Source: SB11 sp037968475 (lineage in GTDB: Bacteria; Bacteroidota; Bacteroidia; UBA8524). From it: a stretch of 64,000 nt of DNA. A model generated the notes under the pieces. It did not search any database. It worked only from the letters and a program-made list of their open reading frames with translations, and had not been told where the DNA came from. Below, piece by piece: positions 45,615 to 54,432 of this stretch. Position 1 is the first letter of the stretch, and every line of letters starts with the position of its first letter. The position numbers were made by a program, and so were the translations under genes. The DNA is taken from the NCBI GenBank assembly GCA_037968475.1, contig JBBKVO010000024.1:1-64000 (forward strand), read 5' to 3'.

Positions 45615-46469
45615 TTAGTTATGCAAAGTACCTGCATTTATAACAGGACTTGCAGCTTTATCACCACACAAAACTACCATTAGGTTGCTTACCATTGCTG
45701 CCTTTTTTTCTTCATCAAGATGCACCACTTGTTTTTCGCTTAGTTTTTCAATGGCCATTTCTACCATGCCTACTGCGCCTTCAACAATTTTAGTACGTGC
45801 GGCTACTATTGCCGTGGCTTGTTGGCGTTGCAGCATTGCGCCTGCAATTTCTTCGGCGTAGGCAAGGTGGCTTATACGGGCTTCCATTACCTCAATACCT
45901 GCTATGGCCAAACGTTCGCGCAACTCTTCTTCTAGTTGGTGGTTTACTTCTTCACCGCCTGAACGTAGCGATATATCCGCTTCTTCATCATCAAAATTAT
46001 CATAAGGGTAATGGCCTGCCAATTTACGTATAGCCGATTCGCTTTGTATGCCCACAAAGTTTTCGTAATTATCTACTTCAAAGGCGGCTTTAAAAGTATC
46101 TCTAACACGCCAAACAAGCACTACACCGATTTTTATGGGGTTGCCCAGTTTGTCGTTTACTTTTATAGGTGCACTATCAATATTGCGGGCACGTAATGAT
46201 ATTTTCCTTTTCACATAAAAGGGGTTTACAAAAAAGAACCCGTTTTCTTTTACCGTGCCTTTGTATTGGCCAAACAGTACCATCACTCGTGATTCATTAG
46301 GGTTTATTACTACCAACCCTATTAGCATAAATAAGGGAATAATAAACAAAACAGCTAATACAGGTAGCAGGAACGATGCAATGCAAAAAACTATTGCTGC
46401 ACTGAGCAAAAGGGCAAAAAACAATACACCATAGCCTGATGTAGGTTTAACAATTTTTTCAGCTTTCAT
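45615..46469 (-). CDS. SPFH-domain (stomatin/prohibitin-like) protein
   Basis: 284 residues: two N-terminal hydrophobic segments (about 14-55), an SPFH domain (about 55-210) including VNPNESRVMVLFGQYKG and VVLVWRVRD, and a helical C-terminal region. SPFH proteins scaffold membrane microdomains and often regulate proteases. It is the first gene of a four-gene operon ending with LD-carboxypeptidase, so a role linked to envelope maintenance is plausible. Confidence 0.9.
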   Translation of the reverse strand: MKAEKIVKPTSGYGVLFFALLLSAAIVFCIASFLLPVLAVLFIIPLFMLIGLVVINPNESRVMVLFGQYKGTVKENGFFFVNPFYVKRKISLRARNIDSAPIKVNDKLGNPIKIGVVLVWRVRDTFKAAFEVDNYENFVGIQSESAIRKLAGHYPYDNFDDEEADISLRSGGEEVNHQLEEELRERLAIAGIEVMEARISHLAYAEEIAGAMLQRQQATAIVAARTKIVEGAVGMVEMAIEKLSEKQVVHLDEEKKAAMVSNLMVVLCGDKAASPVINAGTLHN

Positions 46470-46576
46470 AATTTCAGTATGATATTAAAATGATATCACA
46501 AATGTAAATGATAAAGTATCCAAAATCAGTCGCTATTTCGATGAAGAACAATCTTTTATCCGATGAAACCTGATTA

Positions 46577-47227
46577 TTATGTATTTATAATGTGTAACAA
46601 TAAGGCAGAAACCTGCTCCGCATGGCTAAATACCATAAAATGCCCACCGCCTTTTATTGTGTAATCAGCTTTTACAAAACGCAGGGGCAATATTCTATCG
46701 GCTGTTCCTTGAATGTGTACAAGGTTTGAGGGTATTGAAGTGTTTTTCCATAATAACAACGCATTCAGACTCCATTTGTATATGCTATGACTGCTATGCA
46801 GTAAAATGTATGCTAGTTTTTGTTTGTGTGCTTTTTCTTTTAACCCAAAAAACCAATAGCTAAGGGGTGTTGGTGTAAGAATTAATAATGGTGGAGCAAT
46901 ATGCTGCAATCCTGTTTTACCTAAAAGTCTCAGATAGTAGGGAATTTCTTGTTTGCATTTTGCTGATGAAATAAGGATGATTTTTTGGATGGAGATATGC
47001 TTTGCCATTTCTATAGCTACCATGCCACCAAACGACAGGCCAATGATTGTTGGATTTGGAGTAGTTATATAGGCACAAAGTCTGAGGGCGTATGCCTCTA
47101 TACTTTCTTTTTTTAAAGGTTCAACCCAAGGGATATGAATACTGTTTACATTTTGAAGTTCGAGTTGAGAAAAAACAGTATGGTCGTTGGCTAGGCCGGG
47201 CAGAAGATAAACAGTAGTGGCTACCAT
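46577..47227 (-). CDS. Alpha/beta hydrolase
   Basis: 216 residues with nucleophile Ser65 in GLSFGG, an acid in QGTADRILP and a His in GGGHFM. There is no signal peptide, so it is cytoplasmic. The frame is open to an upstream TTG, but the ATG at 47227 starts MVATTVYLLPG, the first hydrolase strand. Specificity is unknown. It follows the PAS protein gene on the same strand with a 17-bp gap. Confidence 0.87.
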   Translation of the reverse strand: MVATTVYLLPGLANDHTVFSQLELQNVNSIHIPWVEPLKKESIEAYALRLCAYITTPNPTIIGLSFGGMVAIEMAKHISIQKIILISSAKCKQEIPYYLRLLGKTGLQHIAPPLLILTPTPLSYWFFGLKEKAHKQKLAYILLHSSHSIYKWSLNALLLWKNTSIPSNLVHIQGTADRILPLRFVKADYTIKGGGHFMVFSHAEQVSALLLHIINT

Positions 47228-47244
47228 TATTTTTTTGTGCAAAA

Positions 47245-49029
47245 CTACAACATAGAATCAAGTAAACCTTTTTGCAGAGGCTTGCTATTTATACCGCTTA
47301 CTTTTGGATTTAAACGGGCTTTTTCAAAATCTTTTTGATCGATACTACTGGTTAAAATTTGCACTTCAAATTCAGCCTGCAAATCGTTCAAGGCCTCTAA
47401 AAACTCCCACCCATCCATAAAAGGCATATTAAGGTCTAAAAAAACAACATCAGGGCTTATTTTTTTATGTTTAATGTCTTCTAAAGCCTTTTCGGCATTG
47501 GTATAGTCAATAATCTCGTAGTTAGGGTAGTGGTTGCCTATTACTTTTTTATTTATCAGGTTTTGTACAGGGTCGTCATCAATAAGCACCACTTGTTTTT
47601 TCATTTCAGCAGCAATAGAACCGAAAAACTCTTTATCGGCATCCATTTGGTAGCCATGCAACACACTATTTAGCTTGCGTATAACTCCATCCATTTGCTT
47701 GGCACTGTTATCTAGTCCACGTATGTACGATTTTAACTCATGCAGAGGCAGTAATTCACCCTCGTGAAAAACAAGATTAGCAATGCTTAAAATATTAGTA
47801 AGTGGGGCTCGCAAATCGTGCGCATTTATATGGGCAAACTGTTTTAGCTTTTTGTACTGTTTTAAAAGTATTGAGTATGATTTTTTGCGTTCTTCATCAG
47901 CAAGTTTACTTTCGGTAATATCAAACGAAACGCCCATAATGCCAACTAGTTCCCCATTTCTATCATACACAGGGCTAGCAACAATATAAATAGGAAAAAT
48001 TCTTCCATTTTCGTGCTTAACAATAAATTCACCTTCCCAAACTTCACCATTATGTAGTTTTTTTAGTATTTGTCGGGCTTGACGCAAATCTGAGCTTGGG
48101 CCAAGTACCATTAAAATATTCTTTTCAAAGGCATCCTCCTTTGTCCAGCCATACATCTTTTCAGCAAAATGATTCCAGAAAGTAATATTTCCGTTCAAAT
48201 CTGTAACCACAACAGCCTGCATTATACTGTCTAAAAGGTGCGCTTGAAAAAGAAGATGTTCTTCGTGCTTTTTTCTTTCAGATATATCTGAGGTGATATC
48301 TATAATACCTCTTAATGAACCATCGTCATTAAAAATAGGTTGCCCTTGTATCCTTATCCAGCAAGACTCACCATTTTTTCGGTAGTTAATAATTTCTACA
48401 TCGTAGTTTTTTCTCTCTTTTATGGCAGTGTTTATAACATCAACAATAGCAGGGTCGCTATCTTTCCCACGTAGCAATTGGCCGGGACGTTTACCCACTA
48501 CCTCATCGAGAGTATACCCAAAAATTACAGTAAATCCGTTGTTAACCCATTCTATATTCCCGTCAGGATTAGACATTACTATGGCATTTATTGTTTTATC
48601 GGCAATAAGACTAAGTATGGCTAGTTTCTCTTTATTCTCTTCTATTGTGGTAGCGTTGTTTTCTTTTTGGTTGATGTTTTCGCCCACATATAAAAAGCCA
48701 ATAATTGCATTGTTCTCGTTTTTTAGGGCTGATATTTCCCAATAAACAGAGATAGTATTGCTATTAAGAGAGGTGTTTGTTGCTGTTTCAAAAATGGTAT
48801 CGGGCTGCTTCTCTGCTTTTTTTTGATTTTGGCTTAATGACTCAGCATCATCACCAAAAAAAGAAAGATCGGTAGGTTGTGCAGATGATGCGCTGCCTAA
48901 ATAGGTTTTTAAAAATAGGGTATTAGTGTATATAATTCGTTCATCCTTATCAGTTACGAAAGAGACTAGCCAGTGTGAAGAGCGTATGCCTATAGGCAAA
49001 TAACTCAAAATAGCATTTTGATTACTCAT
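47245..49029 (-). CDS. PAS-PAS-PAS-HisKA-REC protein without HATPase_c domain
   Basis: 594 residues. Three PAS/PAC modules (about 15-125, 145-260, 265-380) are followed by a HisKA-like segment with INAHDLRAPLTN (His about 404). Only about 70 residues then separate this from a receiver domain starting VVLIDDDP (about 477), with phospho-site VVFLDLNMP and KPLQ. No N-box or G-box is present, so it cannot act as a normal kinase. It may receive phosphate or sense through PAS. The ATG at 49029 is preferred over an upstream TTG. Confidence 0.88.
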   Translation of the reverse strand: MSNQNAILSYLPIGIRSSHWLVSFVTDKDERIIYTNTLFLKTYLGSASSAQPTDLSFFGDDAESLSQNQKKAEKQPDTIFETATNTSLNSNTISVYWEISALKNENNAIIGFLYVGENINQKENNATTIEENKEKLAILSLIADKTINAIVMSNPDGNIEWVNNGFTVIFGYTLDEVVGKRPGQLLRGKDSDPAIVDVINTAIKERKNYDVEIINYRKNGESCWIRIQGQPIFNDDGSLRGIIDITSDISERKKHEEHLLFQAHLLDSIMQAVVVTDLNGNITFWNHFAEKMYGWTKEDAFEKNILMVLGPSSDLRQARQILKKLHNGEVWEGEFIVKHENGRIFPIYIVASPVYDRNGELVGIMGVSFDITESKLADEERKKSYSILLKQYKKLKQFAHINAHDLRAPLTNILSIANLVFHEGELLPLHELKSYIRGLDNSAKQMDGVIRKLNSVLHGYQMDADKEFFGSIAAEMKKQVVLIDDDPVQNLINKKVIGNHYPNYEIIDYTNAEKALEDIKHKKISPDVVFLDLNMPFMDGWEFLEALNDLQAEFEVQILTSSIDQKDFEKARLNPKVSGINSKPLQKGLLDSML

Positions 49030-49216
49030 GTTGTCTAATGGCAATGATTGTAAAAAAACGTAATTTTTTAAAATAAATTAACACATACAAGTTTTAATAC
49101 TCAAAGAAAATCAGTATAAGAGGTTAATAGTTAGCAAATTAAAAACGCATAAAAATCCTTCTCTCTTTATTTACTTGATGAGTAAGCAACTGAAAGAAAG
49201 CCCACAAGCAAAACCA

Positions 49217-49249
49217 TTTATTACAATACATAAAAGCCCCTTACCTTTG
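49217..49249 (+). promoter_or_regulatory. Promoter of metG
   Basis: TACCTTTG (49242-49249) is an exact -7 match, with TTTA (49217-49220) as a weaker -33. It lies 11 bp before the ATG. Confidence 0.65.
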
Positions 49250-49260
49250 CATCTTTAATA

Positions 49261-51348
49261 ATGAATACAAAACGACACTTAGTTACAGCAGCACTGCCAT
49301 ACGCCAATGGGCCTGTGCATATAGGTCATTTAGCGGGTTGTTACCTTCCTGCCGATATTTACGTACGTTACTTGCGCGCAAAAGGAGAAGATGTTTTGTT
49401 TGTTTGTGGCAGCGATGAGCACGGTGTGGCCATTACCATAAAAGCAAAAAAAGAAGGCAGTACACCACAACAGGTGGTAGATAAGTACAACGGTATTATA
49501 AAAACATCTTTCGAGCAATTTGGGATTAGTTTTGATACCTACTCGCGCACCTCTGCGCCTATTCACCACAAAACCTCGCAGGCGTTTTTTAGAGATTTGT
49601 ACGATAAAGGTGTTTTTAAAGAAATAGAAACCGAGCAATACTATGATGTGGAAGCCAGTCAGTTTTTGGCTGATCGCTATATAATGGGCACTTGCCCCGT
49701 GTGTAGCAACCCCAACGCTTATGGCGACCAATGCGAAAATTGTGGCACCAGCCTTGACCCAAAAGAGTTGAAAGACGTACGCTCTACCCTTTCGGGTGGT
49801 GTACCTGAATTAAGAACATCGAAAAACTGGTTTTTAGATTTGGGCGAATTGGCCGAAAAACCTGAGTTTATTGAGTATAAAAAACGTGTGGACGGATGGC
49901 GTAGTAATGTAAAAGGCCAGTTTAACTCGTGGTTAACACAAGGACTGCATGCCCGTGCCATGACCCGCGATTTGGATTGGGGCGTGCCCGTGCCTATTGA
50001 CGGTGCAGACGGAAAAGTGCTATACGTTTGGTTTGATGCTCCCATAGGCTATATAAGTGCTACCAAAGAATATTTTGAGAACAAAGGCGATGCAACAGGC
50101 TGGGAAAAATGGTGGAAAGACGATGAAACTGCCCTTACCCACTTTATAGGCAAGGACAATATCGTATTCCATACCCTTATTTTCCCAATGATGTTGCTAG
50201 AGCACGGCGGGTATATTTTGCCTACCAATGTGCCTGCTAACGAGTTTTTGAACCTTGAGGGGCAAAAAATATCGACCAGTCGCAACTGGGCAATATGGTT
50301 GAATGAGTATTTGGAAGATTTCCCTAACCGTACCGACGAATTGCGCTATGTGCTTACCAGCATTGCGCCCGAAACCAAAGACGCGGATTATACTTGGCGC
50401 GATTACCAACTAAAGGTAAACAGCGAGCTAGTAGCCATATTGGGCAATTTTGTAAACCGTGCTTTGGTGCTTACCCATAAGTTTTACGAAGGTAAAGTGC
50501 CCGCACAAACAAAACCCGAAGGGCAGATAGAAACTGAAAACGCTAAACTGGTGCTGGATAGTAAAATATTGGCGCAAGAAACCCAGCGTGCTTTTGGTGA
50601 GCTAGAAAAACACCTGCAAAATTTTGAATTTAGAGAAGCGCAGGCAGAGCTTATAAACATAGCCCGTGCGGGCAATAAATACATGGCCGAAACAGAGCCG
50701 TGGAAGCTGATAAAACAAGATGCCGAACAAACAGCCTACGTAATTAAAAACTGTTTGGATTTGTGCCTGAAAATAGCAGTTGCCGCCCAACCTATATTGC
50801 CTGAAACTGCCCGACGTATAAAACTACAACTGAATGTAGAGCACGAAGCCCACACCTATACTATTGAGGCGACTATGCGCGAAGGCCATGTAATAAACGC
50901 CGCTGAACATTTGTTTAAAAATGTGGAGGATGCCGAAATACAAACGCAATTGGACAAACTGGAAGCTAACAAAGCTGCTGCCACAGTGGTAGAGGCAACC
51001 CCAACCGTGAAGCCCGCCAAACCCGAAATTGTGTACGACGATTTTGCAAAAATGGATATACGCGTAGGCACGGTGTTGGAGGCAGAACGTGTGCCCAAAA
51101 CCGACAAGCTGATGAAACTGAAAATTGATACAGGTTTGGGTATACGTACCGTAGTATCAGGTATTGCGCACTATTTTGAGCCTGAGCAAGTAATAGGCCG
51201 CCAAGTGAGCATATTGGTAAACCTTGCCCCCCGCAAGCTAAAAGGCATAGAATCGCAAGGGATGATACTAATGGCCGAAGACGCCGACGGAAAACTAAAA
51301 TTTGTTATCCCTACTGAGGTGGTTGCAAATGGTAGTGGGGTGGCGTAG
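49261..51348 (+). CDS. metG: Methionyl-tRNA synthetase
   Basis: 695 residues. Class I motifs HIGH (20-23) and KISTS (about 335-339), a zinc-binding domain CPVCSNPNAYGDQCENC (about 145-165) and WFDAPIGY in the active site. An acidic/Ala linker leads to a C-terminal tRNA-binding domain (about 590-695, YDDFAKMDIRVGTV), the dimeric long form of the enzyme. It is convergent with the DUF262 gene (6-bp gap). Confidence 0.98.
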   Translation: MNTKRHLVTAALPYANGPVHIGHLAGCYLPADIYVRYLRAKGEDVLFVCGSDEHGVAITIKAKKEGSTPQQVVDKYNGIIKTSFEQFGISFDTYSRTSAPIHHKTSQAFFRDLYDKGVFKEIETEQYYDVEASQFLADRYIMGTCPVCSNPNAYGDQCENCGTSLDPKELKDVRSTLSGGVPELRTSKNWFLDLGELAEKPEFIEYKKRVDGWRSNVKGQFNSWLTQGLHARAMTRDLDWGVPVPIDGADGKVLYVWFDAPIGYISATKEYFENKGDATGWEKWWKDDETALTHFIGKDNIVFHTLIFPMMLLEHGGYILPTNVPANEFLNLEGQKISTSRNWAIWLNEYLEDFPNRTDELRYVLTSIAPETKDADYTWRDYQLKVNSELVAILGNFVNRALVLTHKFYEGKVPAQTKPEGQIETENAKLVLDSKILAQETQRAFGELEKHLQNFEFREAQAELINIARAGNKYMAETEPWKLIKQDAEQTAYVIKNCLDLCLKIAVAAQPILPETARRIKLQLNVEHEAHTYTIEATMREGHVINAAEHLFKNVEDAEIQTQLDKLEANKAAATVVEATPTVKPAKPEIVYDDFAKMDIRVGTVLEAERVPKTDKLMKLKIDTGLGIRTVVSGIAHYFEPEQVIGRQVSILVNLAPRKLKGIESQGMILMAEDADGKLKFVIPTEVVANGSGVA

Positions 51349-51354
51349 TTAATA

Positions 51355-53217
51355 TTATTCCCATATTTTTTTTACCAACTCATATAACAATTGGTGTCTT
51401 TCTTCGACTTCCTCTTTTCCAAAGTTAGAATATGGTTTGAAGTTCAACTTTTGATCAGCAATGAATTTTAAAAAGTGAACTTTCTTATGATACATGTCGT
51501 CAAGTAAAGTTCTTGCATAATATGTACCTGTAACATTGTATGTTTTTAATTTTTCTGAGTAAAGTTCATTACCAGAAGACTGATTATCTTTTCCTTTTAA
51601 TAATACAAGTGATCCCAGCCGATTACGTTGTACGTTAAATTCTTCTTCGTTTTCAAACAAGGCATAGTTCTCCTCATTATTTGAAATAATATGTTCAACA
51701 TGGTAGACATTACCCCCTGAAGACTGTAAAACAAGCTGATGGTATGTCGCGTATTCATTTTCATTAGAGAAATCACTAATATAATGATCGATTCTAGCGA
51801 AGAAGTACCTCAAAAATGTTTTCCCAAAATCATTATACCCCAAATTTTTAAAAAATTCATACTTAAATGCTTCGTCCAAAACATCCCTTTCGTGTTTCTT
51901 TTTAATAGAAAGAAGGAGTTGATATTCAAATTGCATCTTTGCTGATATTACATCATGGCCTCTTATTCCCTGATTTAGTGAGATTACATTCGTGTTAAAT
52001 TCATTAGATTTATAGCTATTAGTGAGATTAATAAGGGTGAAAAATTTATCGAAATATTTTGGAATTAATTTTAATTTCTCAGTTCTATTTTGATCCTCAA
52101 GTTCAATAGATGACATAGTCAGGACAAATTGCCCATCTATGTCATTTAATCGATTAAAATAGACAAACTCGAACTCTTTATGGTGATGAAGATAGTAATT
52201 AAGCATTTCTAAATATATATTAGAGAAATAAGGAAACACTTTCTCAATAAAATATCGGGCTTTTTCCTCATTATTTTTTAATCCAATTTTAGCATCATAC
52301 TCGTCTAAAAAAATTGTTTTATGATATCTGTTTTTGTCGAGTTTACTATATTGGTCAACATTATCAGAGAATTTACTTCTAAAGTAATACCCAAAAAACT
52401 CGTCTATTTCGTTTTCTCCAAATTTTTCCAATTTTTCAATTTGGGTATCCCATAAAGTAATGTATTTTTCTCGGTCAGTAATATCAATTTGACTTAAAAC
52501 TTTTCCTTTTAAAATCTCATATGGTTTTAAGGGGACTCCTCGATCATTTATAACTTCAAAAATCATCGCAACATCTTTGTCTTTATCCACTTCTATTTCT
52601 ATTAAATAAATACGGTGTCTAAAATAAGTGATAAAGGTTTGGAGTTTATGCGCAGTTTGAAGCTTGTTTTCTAGAGTATTTAAAATAACAGAGTAATTTT
52701 TATAAATATTACGTTCTGATACTACGTTCAGGTCATTCTGACACTTGTATTCTTCATTGTGTTTCAGAATATCATCAAGAGCATTGCCCCTGTCTTTAAA
52801 TCCCATCCAAAATGTTTTCCCAAATTCTGTATTCCCTACGATTGATGTTTTGAGTGCATCTATAATGTGTTGTTGTAATTCATACTTAATAGCCAAGTGA
52901 TATAATCCAATTGAAATTAAAGTTAATGTTGTAAGTCGTTGTTGTCCATCAACAATATATTTTTTTCCTTTAATTAGATTGGTCATAAAAGTATTAAGGT
53001 AGTACCATTCTAATCTTTCAGTGCTCTCAATGCTTATTTCTTGGTTTGGATTATATCTTTCCAGATCGAACCGGTAAAAAATATCTTTTAGTAATGAAGA
53101 AACTGGTTTATGTTCTAGATCATCATTCCATTTATATTCACGTTGATAGAAATCAACGTCATATTGGATATTGTTGAAAATTTGGCTTATTTTCCTGTCG
53201 TATGGCTTTAGTCCCAT
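51355..53217 (-). CDS. DUF262 / DUF1524 protein (GmrSD-like, candidate defence nuclease)
   Basis: 620 residues. An N-terminal DUF262 domain has the diagnostic VDGQQRLTTL (Asp90-Gln-Gln-Arg), and the C-terminal part has YHVEHIISNN ... RNRLGSLVLL, an HNH-type DUF1524 pattern. GmrSD-type fusions act as modification-dependent restriction enzymes that use NTP in the family. A solitary gene with somewhat lower GC than metG, it sits between metG and tRNA-Arg. The start is set at the ATG at 53217, since the upstream ~36 codons are not protein-like. Confidence 0.83.
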   Translation of the reverse strand: MGLKPYDRKISQIFNNIQYDVDFYQREYKWNDDLEHKPVSSLLKDIFYRFDLERYNPNQEISIESTERLEWYYLNTFMTNLIKGKKYIVDGQQRLTTLTLISIGLYHLAIKYELQQHIIDALKTSIVGNTEFGKTFWMGFKDRGNALDDILKHNEEYKCQNDLNVVSERNIYKNYSVILNTLENKLQTAHKLQTFITYFRHRIYLIEIEVDKDKDVAMIFEVINDRGVPLKPYEILKGKVLSQIDITDREKYITLWDTQIEKLEKFGENEIDEFFGYYFRSKFSDNVDQYSKLDKNRYHKTIFLDEYDAKIGLKNNEEKARYFIEKVFPYFSNIYLEMLNYYLHHHKEFEFVYFNRLNDIDGQFVLTMSSIELEDQNRTEKLKLIPKYFDKFFTLINLTNSYKSNEFNTNVISLNQGIRGHDVISAKMQFEYQLLLSIKKKHERDVLDEAFKYEFFKNLGYNDFGKTFLRYFFARIDHYISDFSNENEYATYHQLVLQSSGGNVYHVEHIISNNEENYALFENEEEFNVQRNRLGSLVLLKGKDNQSSGNELYSEKLKTYNVTGTYYARTLLDDMYHKKVHFLKFIADQKLNFKPYSNFGKEEVEERHQLLYELVKKIWE

Positions 53218-53446
53218 GTTAAATATATTGATAGATTTTAAGCAATATAACAAAAAGCATGACATCCGATTCATGGTTAAATATTTATTTCTTTGCAAAC
53301 TTAGAATTCGGTACCAAAATAGCACCGCTAATATTCAAACCGATTACACTACTTGCTTGCACCCCAATGTCCTCCTCTTAGATGAGGATACAGGAGGAGG
53401 AAAACAACCCCAAGCATCTGCTCAAGTGTTCGGCATCAATAAATGG

Positions 53447-53477
53447 TTGATAATTCCATTGCCAGCAATTACCTTTG
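53447..53477 (+). promoter_or_regulatory. Promoter of tRNA-Arg
   Basis: TACCTTTG (53470-53477) is a perfect -7, and GTTG near 53447-53449 fits -33 with a 20-bp spacer. It ends 11 bp before the tRNA. Confidence 0.75.
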
Positions 53478-53487
53478 CACCCCTTTT

Positions 53488-53559
53488 GGCCTCGTAGTTC
53501 AATGGATAGAATAGATGTTTCCTAAACATTTGATACAGGTTCGATTCCTGTCGAGGCTA
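53488..53559 (+). tRNA. tRNA-Arg (CCT)
   Basis: Acceptor GGCCTCG (53488-53494) pairs with CGAGGCT (53552-53558), discriminator A53559. The anticodon arm is GATGT / ACATT around loop TTCCTAA, giving anticodon CCT at 53521-53523. The T arm is ACAGG-TTCGATT-CCTGT. CCA is not encoded (CAA follows). This is the parent of two downstream pseudo-tRNAs. Confidence 0.94.
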
Positions 53560-53570
53560 CAAGAGTTTAA

Positions 53571-53600
53571 AACCATCAGCATTTGCTGATGGTTTTTTGT
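53571..53600 (+). terminator. Terminator of tRNA-Arg
   Basis: Stem AACCATCAGCA / TGCTGATGGTT followed by TTTTGTTTTT. Its right arm is included in the 106-bp segment repeated at 55305. Confidence 0.85.
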
Positions 53601-53693
53601 TTTTAGTTGGCTTCGTGGCTCAAAGGATAGAATATCCCGATAGCTATCGGGACTAAACATTTGATACGGGTTTGATCCCTGTCGAGGCTACAA
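53585..53693 (+). repeat. Direct repeat copy 1 containing pseudo-tRNA-Arg
   Basis: About 108 bp, repeated with a constant offset of 1720 bp at 55305-55413. It begins in the right arm of the tRNA-Arg terminator and covers the complete pseudo-tRNA. Confidence 0.88.
53609..53690 (+). pseudogene. Pseudo-tRNA-Arg 1 with 18-bp palindrome in the anticodon arm
   Basis: Matches tRNA-Arg(CCT) from acceptor to T arm, except that GATGTTTC (the anticodon 5' stem and loop start) is replaced by TCCCGATAGCTATCGGGA (53635-53652). The CCT anticodon is destroyed. The T loop TTTGATC has lost the invariant TTC, and the acceptor has one T-G pair. It is unlikely to be charged. Confidence 0.85.
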
Positions 53694-53699
53694 ACACAA

Positions 53700-53730
53700 A
53701 GCTCTTATCATTTCTGATAAGGGCTTTTGG
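53700..53730. terminator. Hairpin between pseudo-tRNA 1 and the SRPBCC gene
   Basis: GCTCTTATCA pairs with TGATAAGGGC around TTTC, followed by TTTT on the plus strand. It could end transcription from either side. Confidence 0.6.
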
Positions 53731-53749
53731 TTAAAAAACGGGGACGTAA

Positions 53750-54181
53750 TTACCCCATATTTTCAGCATACTTTTTAAAATTATTTAATATGGCTTGCCA
53801 GCCACCTTGCTGCATTTCTATTGGGTTGGTGCTTTCAGCTTCAAAGGTTTCTACTATTTTGGTTTCAGTACCCAAATCAGTAAAAAGTATACTAACTGTT
53901 CTGCCATCAGTCATAGTGTAGGCAATTACTTCGTGGGTTCTCACATCATCATACACACCGCCAAAATCAAAACCAAAACTACCGTCTTTGGCTTCCATGC
54001 GCGATGAAAATGTGCCGCCAACAACTAAATTGTTTTCGGCACGGGTTGTATGCCAATCATCAGAAGCATTGCTCCAGTTAACAATATGTTCGGGCGCGTT
54101 CCAAAGTTTCCATACTTTTTCTACGGGTGCTTTTACTATGGCTTCCACAGTAATTTTTTGCAGTGATTGTTTATTTTCCAT
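53750..54181 (-). CDS. SRPBCC / AHSA1-like domain protein
   Basis: 143 residues with a START-like fold: IVKAPVEKVWKLWNAPEHIVNW at the start, GFDFGGVYDDV in the middle and the long C-terminal helix GGWQAILNNFKKY. The family binds hydrophobic ligands; many members are of unknown function. The gene lies inside the cassette bounded by the two pseudo-tRNA repeats. Confidence 0.88.
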   Translation of the reverse strand: MENKQSLQKITVEAIVKAPVEKVWKLWNAPEHIVNWSNASDDWHTTRAENNLVVGGTFSSRMEAKDGSFGFDFGGVYDDVRTHEVIAYTMTDGRTVSILFTDLGTETKIVETFEAESTNPIEMQQGGWQAILNNFKKYAENMG

Positions 54182-54432
54182 GATTTTATAGTTTAATAAT
54201 AATTGTTTTGTTTTAACACTACAAAGCTACCATACCCACATATATTTTTGGGAGGCATACTGCGGCAATATGCGGGTGTGATTGCGAAATTATAAATGTG
54301 TAACAGGCATAAGCAACACCAAATTATTAATTTTATACTAATTATAGCAAGGGTTTTGATGAAGAAACTTTGCTGCTATAGGCTAAACGGGTAAATTGCC
54401 CGTAAAATAACGGGGACATAAATACTAAATTG

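Noticed and set aside
49045..49260. A riboswitch or T-box upstream of metG
   Set aside because: The -7 promoter lies only 11 bp before the ATG, leaving no room for a structured leader on that transcript.
51355..53217. A complete defence island around the DUF262 gene
   Set aside because: Its neighbours are metG and a tRNA, and no second defence gene is adjacent.
53609..53690. Possible functional tRNA with an unusual long anticodon arm
   Set aside because: The palindrome removes the anticodon 5' stem and the CCT triplet, and the T loop lost the invariant TTC. No readable anticodon remains.
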